Shown here: in pieces, positions 12,301-22,983 of the stretch
How positions within the stretch are numbered: the first letter of the stretch is position 1
Layout: the number at the start of each line of letters is the position of its first letter
NCBI GenBank assembly: GCA_973895155.1
Contig: OZ316897.1
Span: 16,368,001-16,432,000, forward strand
DNA: 64,000 bases
Direction of reading: 5' to 3'
DNA from: Marsupella aquatica
Lineage: Eukaryota; Marchantiophyta
Notes under the pieces: model-generated
The model's input: the letters and a program-made list of their open reading frames with translations, nothing else
Database searches by the model: none
Told to the model about the DNA's origin: nothing
Made by a program: the position numbers and the translations under genes

Positions 12301-12404
12301 TTGGTCTCGGGTTCCCATGACCCCACGAATTCTAATAGGTCTGACTCCGGTACCTCCGGCTTCAGCCATGGTAATCTTACAAAGGCCTCCAAGCCATGAA
12401 GCCT
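9333..12404 (-). pseudogene. LTR-encoded protein, central and C-terminal parts (copy B)
   Basis: Read leftward from 12404 this contains the plant-transposon-like module (LPWLKPEVPESDLLEFVGSW, then GKDFYLTPKVIAEVFGLPIG), a Pro/Gln-rich linker, the long coiled coil (10937 to about 9900) and the Ala/Glu tail ending DPPPVS at 9333. Breaks include the N gap, a TAG at about 10113-10115 after DEMLE, and frame changes near 11200 and 10940. It is clearly homologous to the frame at 16336 and not functional as assembled. Confidence 0.6.
11625..12150. other. Assembly gap (100 N) flanked by duplicated 213-bp contig ends
   Basis: N occupies 11838-11937. The 213 bp immediately before it (11625-11837) are repeated immediately after it (11938-12150), with only a couple of differences (CTTCAATT versus CTTTAATT; GTGCAGGTG versus GTGCGGGTG). 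The pattern suggests two contigs that overlap or are allelic but were joined by a fixed-size gap, not truly missing sequence. Confidence 0.85.
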
Positions 12405-12450
12405 TGGTACTCGGGGAGAGAGTAGATACCGACTAGGCTTCATGGCTTGG
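12389..12450. repeat. 16-bp perfect inverted repeat at LTR/LTR junction
   Basis: CCAAGCCATGAAGCCT at 12389-12404 and its exact reverse complement at 12435-12450 flank 30 bp (12405-12434). The core of that spacer copies LTR positions about 330-355 (ACTCGGGGAGAGAGTAGATACCGAC in the 16550 region). The arms derive from LTR position about 980. The left side is inverted copy B and the right side is plus-strand copy D, so this is a rearrangement scar with templated filler. Confidence 0.8.
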
Positions 12451-14025
12451 AATCAAGCAGGAGGAAGAGGCCGCCCTGGCTAAGGAAAAGGATTTACCAG
12501 GAGGAGATTGGCCGGAGGACATCAGGCGGCTAGCCGAAAAAGGAAGCAAACCTCTAGCCACGATTGAAGAGATCCGCAGGACGGCTTGGGAGCAGAGGCC
12601 ACGATGGGCGATGCCGATCACTTCTACTTACTCCACCTACGCTAAGAATAGAGCCATGGAGTATGGTGAGATGTGTGGGGAACTTGCGCTCGGCATCTTT
12701 GGAGAGGAGTTGGAGGTAGGACCCTTTTTCCATAGGGAGCAGTTGGAGAAGCACCAATTAGAAGAAGCGGTGGCTTTAGAGAGAAGCAAGAAGGACGAGG
12801 TCATTCGGCGGCTTAGGAGGATGGAAGCCGAGATTGAAGATCTAAGGGCGGCCAAGAAAGCCCAAGATGAACTGCGGATTAAACGACATGAGCTGAACAT
12901 CATGCAGGGGCAGTTGGACACCGCGCAGGCTGATAATCAGAATATCAAGGATAAACTAACTCAGACGCAGGGAGAGTTGGCCGACACGATCAAAGAGAGG
13001 GAGAAGTGGAAGCAAGAGCTGAAGAATACAGAGGAGGCCCACATAACAGCCAACAGCCGGGCCATGGCGGAGACCCAAAGAAAGGAATGGGCGTTGAAAG
13101 GGGAGCTCGAGAGAATCCGCGGAGCCCTTGAGCAGAAGGAGGTCGAGTTAGGGAAATCCTATCAAGGGATTATGGCGCTGCAGCAGGAGCTTGCGTCCCT
13201 GACGGCCAGCTTCAAGGCCGACCTAAGGGAGAAGGACGAGATGCTCGAACAGACTTACGCCAAGATGAACCAGATGGAGTCTGTCATCATTGCAGAGCTC
13301 GACAAGGAGCTAAGAGCAACCCAGGAGGAGAGGGCTACCTTGAAGAAGGAATTGGAGGAAGCCCACAGGGAGCAGGAGGAGGCCAAAATGAGCTGGAGGG
13401 GGCACGTAAGGACCTGGATGAAACCCAAGAGGAGTTGGAGGAAATCACGAGGAAGATGGAGAACCTACAGCGGCGGGCCGACAACCAAACAGAGCGGCTG
13501 AAGAAACAAGCCGCAGTATTTAAATGCTTAGCTGCAGCAGGTCCATCTCCCGTTGGGACAAACCAGTTACCAGGGGTGGTAATTGCCGAAGGACAAGCCG
13601 CGTCAACTGCACCAGTGCCGGAAGTAAGTGGGAAGGGGAAGGGACCAGCTGCCGAGCCACCAACGAAGAAGAAGCGGAAACCTTCAGGGTCAAGGAGTAA
13701 TACGACTTCACAGGCCGTGGTGATCAAGGAGGTAGACCCAGCACCGACCCCAGACAGGGTCACGGCTAAGGATCCAACCACCCTAGGGGAAGGGGAAGCC
13801 GAAGCCGAGGGAGTGGCTGAAGCCGAAGCCGTGGGAGTGGCTGAGGCCGAAGCCGTGGGTATTGCCGAGGCCGGTGTCGAGGCTGAAGCCGAAGGTGGAC
13901 CCATTCAGGTCGATGGAGAGTTGACTCGGTCAAGGGCAGGTAATCTGTCAGTAGGCGGGCCAACGGCAGTGGCTGAGGAGGAAGTGTTGGGGGCGTCCAT
14001 TGAGGATCCACCACCGGTGTCGTGA
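12451..14025 (+). pseudogene. LTR-encoded coiled-coil protein, C-terminal half (copy D)
   Basis: The coiled-coil region runs from the junction to about 13500 and is followed by the basic TKKKRKPSGSR motif and the Ala/Glu-rich tail ending DPPPVS at 14025. A one-base loss in an A-run near 13386 (AAAA versus AAAAA in copy A) shifts the frame, and the original frame resumes near 13435. The N-terminal third is missing. Confidence 0.55.
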
Positions 14026-14946
14026 CGGTGCAAGGGCGCCGTTCCTTTTAGGGAGGGCGGACGTGGAGGGAGGAGGCGTGAGTGGGCAGGGCGGGCGCGG
14101 ATCTCCACATTTAGGATTAGGATCAGAACCAGGAGCGGCCCTGACACTTAGCTTAGTGGGATTGCGGTCCCACTGGTAGGAGCAACACTTGTGCTCCTGC
14201 CTTGCTGTACATAGGTAGATTCGGGCAAGTAGATTACTGTCAGGTAGATTAGGCTTACGATGCAAAGAATGGCGGATCCACTACCAGGATAAGTACCTGG
14301 GCAGCGGGGAGCTCAGGGCCTCTTCTTTAGCAAGTTTTTAGTTTGCACCAGCCGGGCTGGGATCAAGTAGTACGAGAAGCTCTCGGTTAGTCATACAGTG
14401 ACCCTTGTGTATATTCATGTTTCCTCATGCCTAAGAGCTGAATAGAGTTGGCCTCATGGCTTAGTTCGCAGAACTTGTGTATGAGATGTACTGTTTGTAT
14501 GGCAAGTGCATGGTATGACTCAGTCAGAATGAGTCATTTTGCTATTTGTGTGTCGCATTAACTTGTGTGAAGAGTGCCCACATCAACAGAAGGAAGGAAA
14601 GTAAGCAAGGGAGTGAGAGTTGGATGTGTCGAGCTGAGAGAGGTCTTAGCGGCTTAACCAAGCCTATTGGGGATCATTCCGGCGGCGGAATCCAAACATA
14701 CCTAACAAGACGGAGGGGAAGACAGGGGAAGACAGGGGAAGGCCTATATTAGGCCGGCTACGTATCTCATGACCCGATGAAGGATCTGTCCAGTATATGT
14801 GTGTAAAATGTTAATAGTAGTAGTAGAAGGTTAGCAGCGTCCCATGCCGCTAAGCCGCGGAAACGGCCTCGCCAAGCACGAAACCTGCGGGAATCGGCTT
14901 GAGCTGGGGGGTTTCTTGGGTTTAGGGAGCCATGGGACGCACCACA
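12451..14946 (+). mobile_element. 3' LTR of Gypsy element (copy D), 5'-truncated
   Basis: This matches the LTR from about position 2161 to its CACCACA end at 14946. It is followed by ATATG (14947-14951), the same 5 bp that flank copy A at 4302-4306 on the minus strand. Diagnostic residues are shared with copy A (YAKNRAMEYGE, KHQLEE, AAGPSPVGTNQLPG). It retains LTR positions 2161-2330 that copy A lacks, so the two deletions are independent. Near its 3' end GGCCTATATTAGGCC (about 14742) is a palindromic TATA-like candidate promoter element, also present in the other copies. Confidence 0.85.
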
Positions 14947-16220
14947 ATATGGTATGCCAAAAACGCAGCGGTGGAGAATGTGTATTGGACAGAAGCCAAA
15001 CTGGCATGCTCCCGTAGTCCTACCGCCGTCGCACCAAGATGACTACAATGTCCGAACTGGATTGAAGTGCAGTTGTTCAATCACAGGGACGAAGTGGCAT
15101 CTAGCCAGGGATTGTTTGCGTTGTTCGGAACGTTGCCCATTGGATGGTTGCAGCATGGCTCACAAGGAGATGCTCCGGTTTGAATATTTCCCCATTGGTC
15201 CCATGTTGCGGAAGTTATGTAGCAGTCGATCTGTTTGTCATGAGTTCCAGGCAATGTGGAGGGACAAAGATAAGTGGTTTAAGAAGGATTCCATGCCCAG
15301 ACCTGTGTACAAGGAATGGTGGGATGGCTACCGTGCTTCCGAGCTATCCTACTTTTGGGACACTGGCACACAGTTTGAGATTCCCGTGTTATGCCGAAAC
15401 TATTATGCTTGCTATTCAACAACACCAAATAAATGTCCTGAGTTGTTGGATACTGCCAACTGGGATAATGTCAGCAAACAATACGACTTCCAATGCTCAG
15501 ATTGCGGATCTCGAGTCACGGCCCCGAAACAATTTGCAAAGGTTAGTGATTTCTTCTTGCGTTACTGTTGTTGCGCACTTTTGTATGACCAGGGTATGGT
15601 CTGGGTATTTTTAGGGTATTTATGGGTTATGATAGAGTAACTTTTGTCTAACTAGTGTGACCCACCGCATGCAGGGTGATCCCCGAAATATTGCACTCAT
15701 GGCACACTGGGATGGATTTCAGTCTGCCAAGACTGCCCACAAAAGCACCTGGACTGTAGAGGTCCAAGTTTTAAGCGTCGGGTCTCAAACCAAAATTCCA
15801 CCTATCCCTGTTCTTTTTATCCCGCCATGTGATGACGACGACGTAGGAAAAAAAAAGCTGAAATGCTTGGATGCTTTCTTAGAACCATTCATAAGAGAAC
15901 TGGAGGAGTTGTTTGTGGATGGGATAGAGGTGGATTACAATTACCCTATGGAATTATTGGCTGAAGAGGATAATGTACCGAATGACTCCAGGTGTGTGCT
16001 ACGAGCATTGTTAGCAGTTTTCACTGGAGATCATCCCGCACAATGTAAATTTGGGGGCTGGAATGTTACAGGTTATTCCGCTTGTAGGAATTGTAAAATG
16101 AACACTCAATGGATGAAGTGCAAGTTTGATCATCCTCGAAAGGAGACTGACCAATCACAACCCCGAGGTTTTCTAGGAAGGGCTATGTATGACAACAATA
16201 GGATGCAGATGAGATATCCA
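14947..16220 (+). pseudogene. Tnp2-like (Transposase_21) transposase gene, middle part
   Basis: The frame resumes immediately after the ATATG target duplication: the residues GMPKTQR follow FEAY from the minus-strand half at 4302. Exon 14947-15541 holds a cysteine-rich region (CSCSITG, CLRCSERCPLDGC, CSDCGSRV). A GT-AG intron spans 15542-15674. Exon 15675-16220 holds the Tnp2-type core: MAHWDG, a stretch beginning LDAFLEPFIRELEELF, then LRALLAVFTGDHPAQ and a Cys pair (CRNC). This is the pattern of Transposase_21 proteins of CACTA elements, which cut and paste the element. The exon is cut at codon CCA (16218-16220) by the solo LTR and continues in frame at 20883. The intron carries repeated GGGTATTT motifs (about 15594-15630) also seen in introns of the helicase gene at 25.5-28.5 kb. 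Confidence 0.8.
16216..16220. repeat. Target-site duplication ATCCA (left)
   Basis: ATCCA directly precedes the LTR start TGTGATG at 16221 and is repeated at 20878-20882 directly after the LTR end CACCACA. Five bp is typical of LTR retrotransposon integration. Confidence 0.9.
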
Positions 16221-19200
16221 TGTGATGCCTAGACAGGAATCACTCGGCCGGTTAAGTGGGTAAAGCAGGAAGGCACCCTAGGAACACCTTAGTATAGGGA
16301 CAAAACAAGGAAAATATAAACAATTAGGGGCAACCATGGAACCCGGGCAGAGGCCGGAGGTAAGGCTGAGGGTGAAAACCCGATTAGGGTTAGGGCGCGT
16401 TAAGCGTCGGCGGCTAGGAAGGATCAACGGGAAGAAGGACCGACAGAGGGGAGGGGTAAGGAGCGCTTGCAGGAGATGGTGGCTCATTTGCGAGCACGAA
16501 CTAGGCAGACGACTACGGGAGGCCAACTACTGTCAGCTGCTTAGGCAAGCACTCGGGGAGAGAGTAGATACCGACGATCGACCTAAGGAGGGTATGAGCA
16601 ACGTCAATCAAGCGGCACATTTCTGGGGATGCCTGTTCGAACGGGCAACTGAGTACATCAAGACTTACGAGGACGAGGAATCAGAAAGGGCAGCTCGAGA
16701 ACGGCAGGAGCTCGCTCGATTGTGGGAGCTACAGAAGACGGCTTTCTTAGGAGGCGAACTCATCAAGGATGAGTTCCTGTGGACGCCTACTTCCAATCAA
16801 CTCGATGATCTTCTGTTTTGCAAAGACAGCGTCGTCGGCATCCGAGAGGCCATCAAGAACTGCAACGACATACACTGGGAATTAAAGGGTAGCACGGAAA
16901 GGTGGACCCAGGCAACGGTGCTAGGAGAAACCTCCACGGTAGCAGAGATGAAGAGGAAGGGAGCCGTCAACGATGAAGCCACCCCGGCAAAAAGAACGAG
17001 GTCGGCGGCACCAAAGAAGCCAGCCGAGCAGCAGAGCAGGAGGCAGGGAGAAGCCGAAGAGGAGGAGGTCGATCCCATCAAGGCCATTCCAACCAGGGAT
17101 GACACCTGGAAAGGCTGGGCGGCAACCCTACCGGTGGAGGTGCAACTACATTTTGCACGGGAGGAGGATGCATGCTTTACGGCCATGCAGACCAAGAGAT
17201 ACCAAGGCTTCATGGCCGGATCCGGCTTGGAGGCCTTTGTAAGATTACCATGGCTGAAGCCGGAGGTACCGGAGTTAGACCTATTAGAATTCGTGGGGTC
17301 ATGGGAACCCGAGACCAATTGCACGAGGATATATGGGAAGGATTTCTATCTTACTCCCAAGGTAATTGCCGAAGTGTTTGGCCTGCCGATAGGCAATAAG
17401 ACCAAAGTTGATACCAGGAAGACCTTGCCTGACAAGGAGTTCCGATCGTTCCCCGGGCCATCAACGAAGAATGGCTTCTTCCGGAACACCTGCACCAACC
17501 CGCACATAGGAGAGATGATCGACTTCTTGCGGGTGACCATGCATTGTAACTTGCCGAGGGCAGAGATCGGCAAGGCACAGGTCTATCTGGCAGAAAGGCC
17601 AGACCCAAGCTGGGACTACAACGGGTACCTCCTCAACCAATTGAAGAAGATCTTAAAGGAGGAGCAGCAGGTAATCGGCATGGGGAGCGTGTCGCGGCTG
17701 GGCTATCACATGCCGCTGTTGTGCCGGTATGCCAGAGGTCAGACTTTTGCCCCGGTACTTCCCCTGCAGGTAAGGGCACCCGAGGAAGCTCCAACGCCGA
17801 GGCCGTTGGCTGAGAAGCCTCAACCACCTGTTAGTCCTACAATCGAGCAGGTGTTTAGGCCCAGGAAGGAAGACTTGCCGATGCAGCAACCAGGCATGCA
17901 GAGTCTGCTGAAACTACTGGAGAAAGAAAAGAAATCGGCATCGGCAACAACAACGGCAACGGCAACAATGCAGGACACTACTACAGAGGTAGGCCTACAC
18001 CGGCTCACAAGAGAAAACCCCTTTGCTGGAGACAAGGAGAGAATCAGGCCGGAATCCAAGCCAGGTGTTCGAATGTACGTGGGAACCTCAAGCTCCGAAT
18101 CTGAGGCAGAATTGCCTGAAGCTCCTACCGACGAAGAGGAGAGGGAGAAGCCGGACGTCCAAGAGGTAGAGGAGGCAGTGGAGGACTGCAGCCATGATAA
18201 TTCCGGCTATGGGTCGGACCATCACGTTCCAGGAGTAAGGACCTGTGGCCGGTTTGTCCCCACACTTCCAAGGGTAGTGCGAGGGGACCCCAACCAGCAG
18301 AGTAGCCCTGAGTCTCCCCCACCAGATGTTGCTCCCCCGAGCTTCGACGGCATAAAACAGACGGTGCAGGAATTTCAGGAGCGAATCAAGCAGGAGGAGG
18401 AGGCCGCCCTGGCTAAGGAAAAGGATTTACCAGGAGGAGATTGGCCGGAGGACATCAGGCGGCTAGCCAAAAAAGGAAGCAAACCTCTAGCCACGATTGA
18501 AGAGATCCGCAGGACGGCTTGGGAGCAGAGGCTGCGATGGGCGATGCCGATCACTTCTACTTACTCCACCTACGCTAGGAATAGAGCCATGGAGTATGGT
18601 GAGATGTGTGGGGAACTTGCGCTCGGCATCTTTGGAGAGGAGTTGGAAGTAGGACCCTTTTTCCATAGGGAGCAGTTGGAGAAGCCCCAATTAGAAGAAG
18701 CGGTGGCTTTAGAGAGAAGCAAGAAGGACGAGGTCATTCGGCGGCTTAGGAGGATGGAAGCCGAGATTGAAGATCTAAGGGCGGCCAAGAAAGCCCAAGA
18801 TGAACTGCGGATTAAACGACATGAGCTGAACATCATGCAGGGGCAGTTGGACACCGCGCAGGCTGATAATCAAAATATCAAGGATAAACTGACTCAGACG
18901 CAGGAAGAGTTGGCCGACACGATCAAAGAGAGGGAGAAGTGGAAGCAAGAGCTGAAGAATACAGAGGAGGCCCACATAACAGCCAACAGCCGGGCCATGG
19001 CGAAGACCCAAAGAAAGGAATGGGCGTTGAAAGGGGAGCTCGAGAAAATCCGCGGAGCCCTTGAGCAGAAGGAGGCCGAGTTAGGGAAATCCTATCAAGG
19101 GATTATGGCGCTGCAGCAGGAGCTTGCGTCCCTGACGGCCAGCTTCAAGGCCGACCTAAGGGAGAAGGACGAGATGCTCGAATAGACTTACGCCAAGATG

Positions 19201-20877
19201 AACCAGATGGAGTCTGTCATCATTGCAGAGCTCGACAAGGAGCTAAAAGCAACCCAGGAGGAGAGGACTACCTTGAAACAAGAACGGAGGAAGCCCATAA
19301 GGAACTAGAGGAGGCACGCAAAGACCTGGATGAGACCCAGGAGGAGTTGGAGGAAATCACGAGGAAGATGGAGAACCTCCAGCGGCGGGCCGACAACCAA
19401 ACGGAGCGGCTGAAGAAACAAGCCGCAGTATTTAGGTGCTTGTCTTCATCAGGCCCAACTCCAATTGGGGCAACCAAGTTACCAGGAGTGGTACTGGCCG
19501 AAGAAAAAGCCGCGCCAACTGCACCAGTGCCGGAGGTAAGTGGGAAGGGGAAGGGACCAGCTGCCGAACCAGAAAAGAAGAAAAAGCGGAAACCTTCAGG
19601 GTCAAGGAGTAATCCGACTCCACAAGCCGTGGTGACCAAAGAGGTAGAACCAGCACCATCCTCCGACATGAATACGGCAATAGATCCCGCTATGATCACA
19701 GGTAGGGATGGTGCGGCCCAAGCCGAACTACTCAGTAAGAAGGCCAGTATTCCAGATCCGCCTCTTGAGCAGGCCGGGGAGACCGTAGCCGAGGCTGAGG
19801 CCGTAACCGATTCTCAAGCCGATGCCGATGGTGGACCCAGTCAGGCCGATGGAGAGTTGACTCAGTCAAGGGCAGGTAATCTGTCAGGGAATGAGCCTAC
19901 GGCAGTGGCTGAGGAGGAAGCGTTGGGGGCGTCCATTAAGGATCCACCACCGGTGTCGTGACGGTGCAAGGGCGCCGTTCCTTTTAGGGAGGGCGGACGT
20001 GGAGGGAGGAGGCGTGAGTGGGCAGGGCGGGCGCGGATCTCCACGTTTAGGATTAGGATCAGAACCAGGAGCGGCCCTGACACTTAGCTTAGTGGGATTG
20101 CGGTCCCACTGGTAGGAGCAACACTTGTGCTCCTGCCTTGCTGTACGTAGGTAGATTCGGGCAAGTAGATTACTGTTAAGTAGATTAGGCTTACGATGCA
20201 AAGAATGGCGGATCCACTACCAGGATAAGTACCTGGGCAGCGGGGAGCTCAGGGCCTCTTCTTTAGCAAGTTTTTAGTTTGCACCAACCGGGCTGGGATC
20301 AAGTAGTACGAGAAGCTCTCGGTTAGTCATACAGTGACCCTTGTGTATATTCATGTTTCCTCATGCCTAAGAGCTGAATAGAGTTGGCCTCACGGCTTAG
20401 TTCGCAGAACTTGTGTATGAGATGTACTGTTTGTATGGCAAGTGCATGGTATGACTCAGTCAGAATGAGTCATTTTGCTATTTGTGTGTCGCATTAACTT
20501 GTGTGAAGAGTGCCCACATCAAGGAAGGAAAGTAAGCAGGGGAGTGAGAGTTGGATGTGTCGAGCTAAGAGAGGTCTTAGCGGCTTAACCAAGCCTATTG
20601 GGGATCATTCCGGCGGCGGAATCCAAACATACCTAACAAGACGGAGGGGAAGACAGGGGAAGACAGGGGAAGGCCTATATTAGGCCGGCTACGTATCTCA
20701 TGACCCGATGAAGGATCTGTCCAGTATATGTGTGTAAAATGTTAATAGTAGTAGTAGAAGGTTAGCAGCGTCCCATGCCGCTAAGCCGCGGAAACGGCCT
20801 CGCCAAGCACGAAACCTGCGGGAATCGGCTTGAGCTGGGGGGTTTCTTGGGTTTAGGGAGCCATGGGACGCACCACA
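16221..20877 (+). mobile_element. Solo LTR of a Gypsy element, complete (copy C, 4657 bp)
   Basis: TG...CA ends and a perfect 5-bp duplication (ATCCA) directly outside them, with no internal region, define a solo LTR. It is unusually long for an LTR at 4657 bp. Its ends match those of copies A, B and D, and copy A proves the LTR identity by leading into a primer site and gag. It holds a near-continuous coding frame (16336-19961) and about 0.9 kb of non-coding 3' sequence with the palindromic TATA-like GGCCTATATTAGGCC near 20672. It interrupts a codon boundary of the Tnp2-like gene. Confidence 0.9.
16336..19961 (+). pseudogene. LTR-encoded protein, near full length (copy C)
   Basis: This is the longest copy of the protein encoded inside the LTR: 949 uninterrupted codons, then a TAG at 19183-19185 (CAG in copies A and D), a one-base frameshift near 19285, and the tail ending DPPPVS at 19961. 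Layout: residues 1-60 Arg-rich; about 60-210 helical; about 215-245 basic (KRTRSAAPKK); about 290-400 a module resembling the plant transposon/mobile domains found beside gag genes (EFVGSWEPETNCTRIYG, then FYLTPKVIAEVFGLPIG); about 440-640 Pro/Gln-rich and acidic; about 680-960 a long coiled coil; then a basic motif and an Ala/Glu tail. The start is ATG in the context CAACCATGG. Function is unknown. Confidence 0.65.
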
Positions 20878-20882
20878 ATCCA
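20878..20882. repeat. Target-site duplication ATCCA (right)
   Basis: This is the second copy of the 5-bp duplication flanking the solo LTR. Deleting the LTR and one copy restores the Tnp2-like reading frame exactly. Confidence 0.9.
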
Positions 20883-22983
20883 CCACCTACACGGAAAATT
20901 GAAGAGGTGAGGGAGGCGGCCAGGAACATGACCAGGGCAGGAACAACTGCAGAGAGGATGAAGATAAGCAGAGAGTGCGGGATTTCAAACATGACCAAGG
21001 CTTGGCGACTACATGAGCTTACTGGATTTTGTTTGAGCAAGGATCTGGTGTATGATACAATGCATATCCTTGCCTTGTGCCTTTTCAAGAAATACTGCAA
21101 GCTTCTAGTTTCGAGTGTTCCCCGTCAACATCAAAAACAGTTTGAAGATGCTCTGGAAGAGGTTACTGCTAGGAAACCGAGAGGTTTGATGGAAGGTGGC
21201 CTAAACAACCTTTTGAAAGATTGGGATACTTCAAGGCTGAAGAGTTCATGCGATTCATATTGTATTGTCTGCCTCATATCCTCCAACAGATGGACATTAG
21301 TGTCCACTCTGACCTTGGGACGCTTGGGATTCTTTTGGTAGAGATTGCACGCCTCTTTTATATCAGAAGTAGACAAGAGGGTTGGACTACAGCCACATTG
21401 AAAAAAGGCAGGTCTCTACTGGCTTCTTGGAGAGTTCGCTCAGAAGAGGCTTGGGGCCCAAATGGAGCAATTCTAGAGCATGTTGTTGGTGAGTCATTTT
21501 GTTTACACTTGCTACATGACCATGATGACAGTGGGTATTCATTGTTGGTCGATCCATCATTGCACTGAGGTGATGTTCTAATCCCAATGTGTTTTGATCC
21601 CAATTTTTAGGGAGCGGAGAGATATTTGATGGGATAGAACGACATGGCCCACACTATGTTTATTGGTGCTACCGCTTCGAGAGGATGGTATCAGACTATG
21701 GACACACTAGAACAAATCAGAAGGACCAGGAAGTCACTTATTCTCTTCATTTTGCACGACGCTTTTTCACAAAAATATCGTCGTACATTTGGGAAGATGA
21801 CGATGGACTTTTCCCTCATCAGAGGGCTTTGGAGAAAGTTCATGCATCCCTGCGTGTACCTGCGGAGCATCGTAAGCAGCACAGGTGCAGAGTCACTGTA
21901 CCACCATCTGAATGCCCACACTGGCACGGGAATTCGGTGCCAATAGTTTCAAGTCAAATTCTAGCGATGGAATTGTGGGATAGTATGATATCCTCTGTGG
22001 AGTCATATGGTTGCAAGCACATGTTGTTGAGCAAAGGGGTTGGCATAGGCTCAAATAGGAAGCTGACAAAGAAACTGGGGCTGTCCGCCAGGATGTCATT
22101 GAAGCAGCATTGGACAGATGTTGGAGTATTCAACATCAGTGAGGACCACGGAATTAGTGAATCTTGCACTCCATTGCGATCAGCTATGTGGAGAGCTGAA
22201 GTGTACAGGCCTAGCGATCACGTTGTTGTACTGGTAGATGGGAGTACAGATGCTTCACATCCTCAAAACTGGAAAGCTTTCCAAAAGATTTTCATGCACG
22301 AATTCGATGGCCACATGGACATATTCTTTGAGGCGGATTGGTATAAACAACAGTATACACAGGATCCTCGGCAAAATTTACTGTCTTGGGAACGAGATGA
22401 GTATTCCCTGTTTACTCTTTTGGAACCAAAAGTATATCACGCACATGGCAACAACTGTAGGCCTATGTCAAGAATTCTACACAAGTTCTTCCCAATTCAA
22501 AGAGGCGGGAGGGAGGTTGTAGCCTTGGAGATTGGAGATACTTTAGTACGGGAACTCCCTACCACAATTGCAAACTGCCCTCCTTTCCCAGAGGTAGGGG
22601 AAATAATGATTGCAATAGCGGACTCACTTTCCGTCCCTGACCTGTGTGTTGTAAGGGAAGTCCTCCTTCCCAGGCGCGATGCGGTAACGGAAATGCAAGC
22701 GGGGGATGTAGGAGTGGACGGTGCTTCTGACGGGGAGGAGGAGGAGGAGGAGGGAGGGGATGACATGGCAAAATCTCACAATGCAAATGATAATGAGAAG
22801 GACCTCGGGAAGGTTGGTGTGAGCTGGTTGTCTGTACAGGGTTCTCGGTCAAGTTGCCCAATCTACAAGGCAGCGTCACAAATTGATGAACACATCACCT
22901 TTCAAAGATTAGTTGCGTTGAGGCTTGATTTTCGTGCAATTGGACTTCACCATGGTATCCTTGTACGGTGGAATACCGTATAG
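20883..22983 (+). pseudogene. Tnp2-like (Transposase_21) transposase gene, 3' part
   Basis: Coding resumes with PPTRKIEEVREAARN directly after the LTR duplication. It is followed by DTMHILALCLFKKYCKLL, the YD-x-MH type segment typical of Tnp2 proteins, then YFKAEEFMRFILYCLPHIL. The frame shifts by one near 21217. A GT-AG intron at about 21487-21609 leads to an exon with YVYWCYRFERMVSDYGHT. The last 430 codons are unbroken to TAG at 22981. They include a 7-Glu acidic tract near 22733-22755. Together with 4302-4975 and 14947-16220 this makes a protein of more than 1000 residues. Confidence 0.7.

Larger units (their letters stand above)
9092..12404 (-). mobile_element. Gypsy LTR copy B, body (inverted), with assembly gap
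   Basis: On the minus strand this matches LTR positions from about 979 (at 12404) to about 3980 (at 9092). Together with 8161-9097 (positions 1-935) it accounts for most of one LTR, so the simplest reading is a local inversion within copy B. The last about 680 bp of the LTR are absent. Sequence variants (YARNRAMEYGE, SGPTPIGATKLPG, and a TAG in place of the CAG seen in copies A and D) group it with the solo LTR at 16221. A 100-N gap lies at 11838-11937. Confidence 0.8.

Noticed and set aside
9333-14025. Overlapping opposite-strand frames rich in Ser/Leu/Pro
   Set aside because: They are antisense shadows of the coiled-coil and Ala/Glu-rich coding repeats, recurring in every LTR copy only because the sense frame does.
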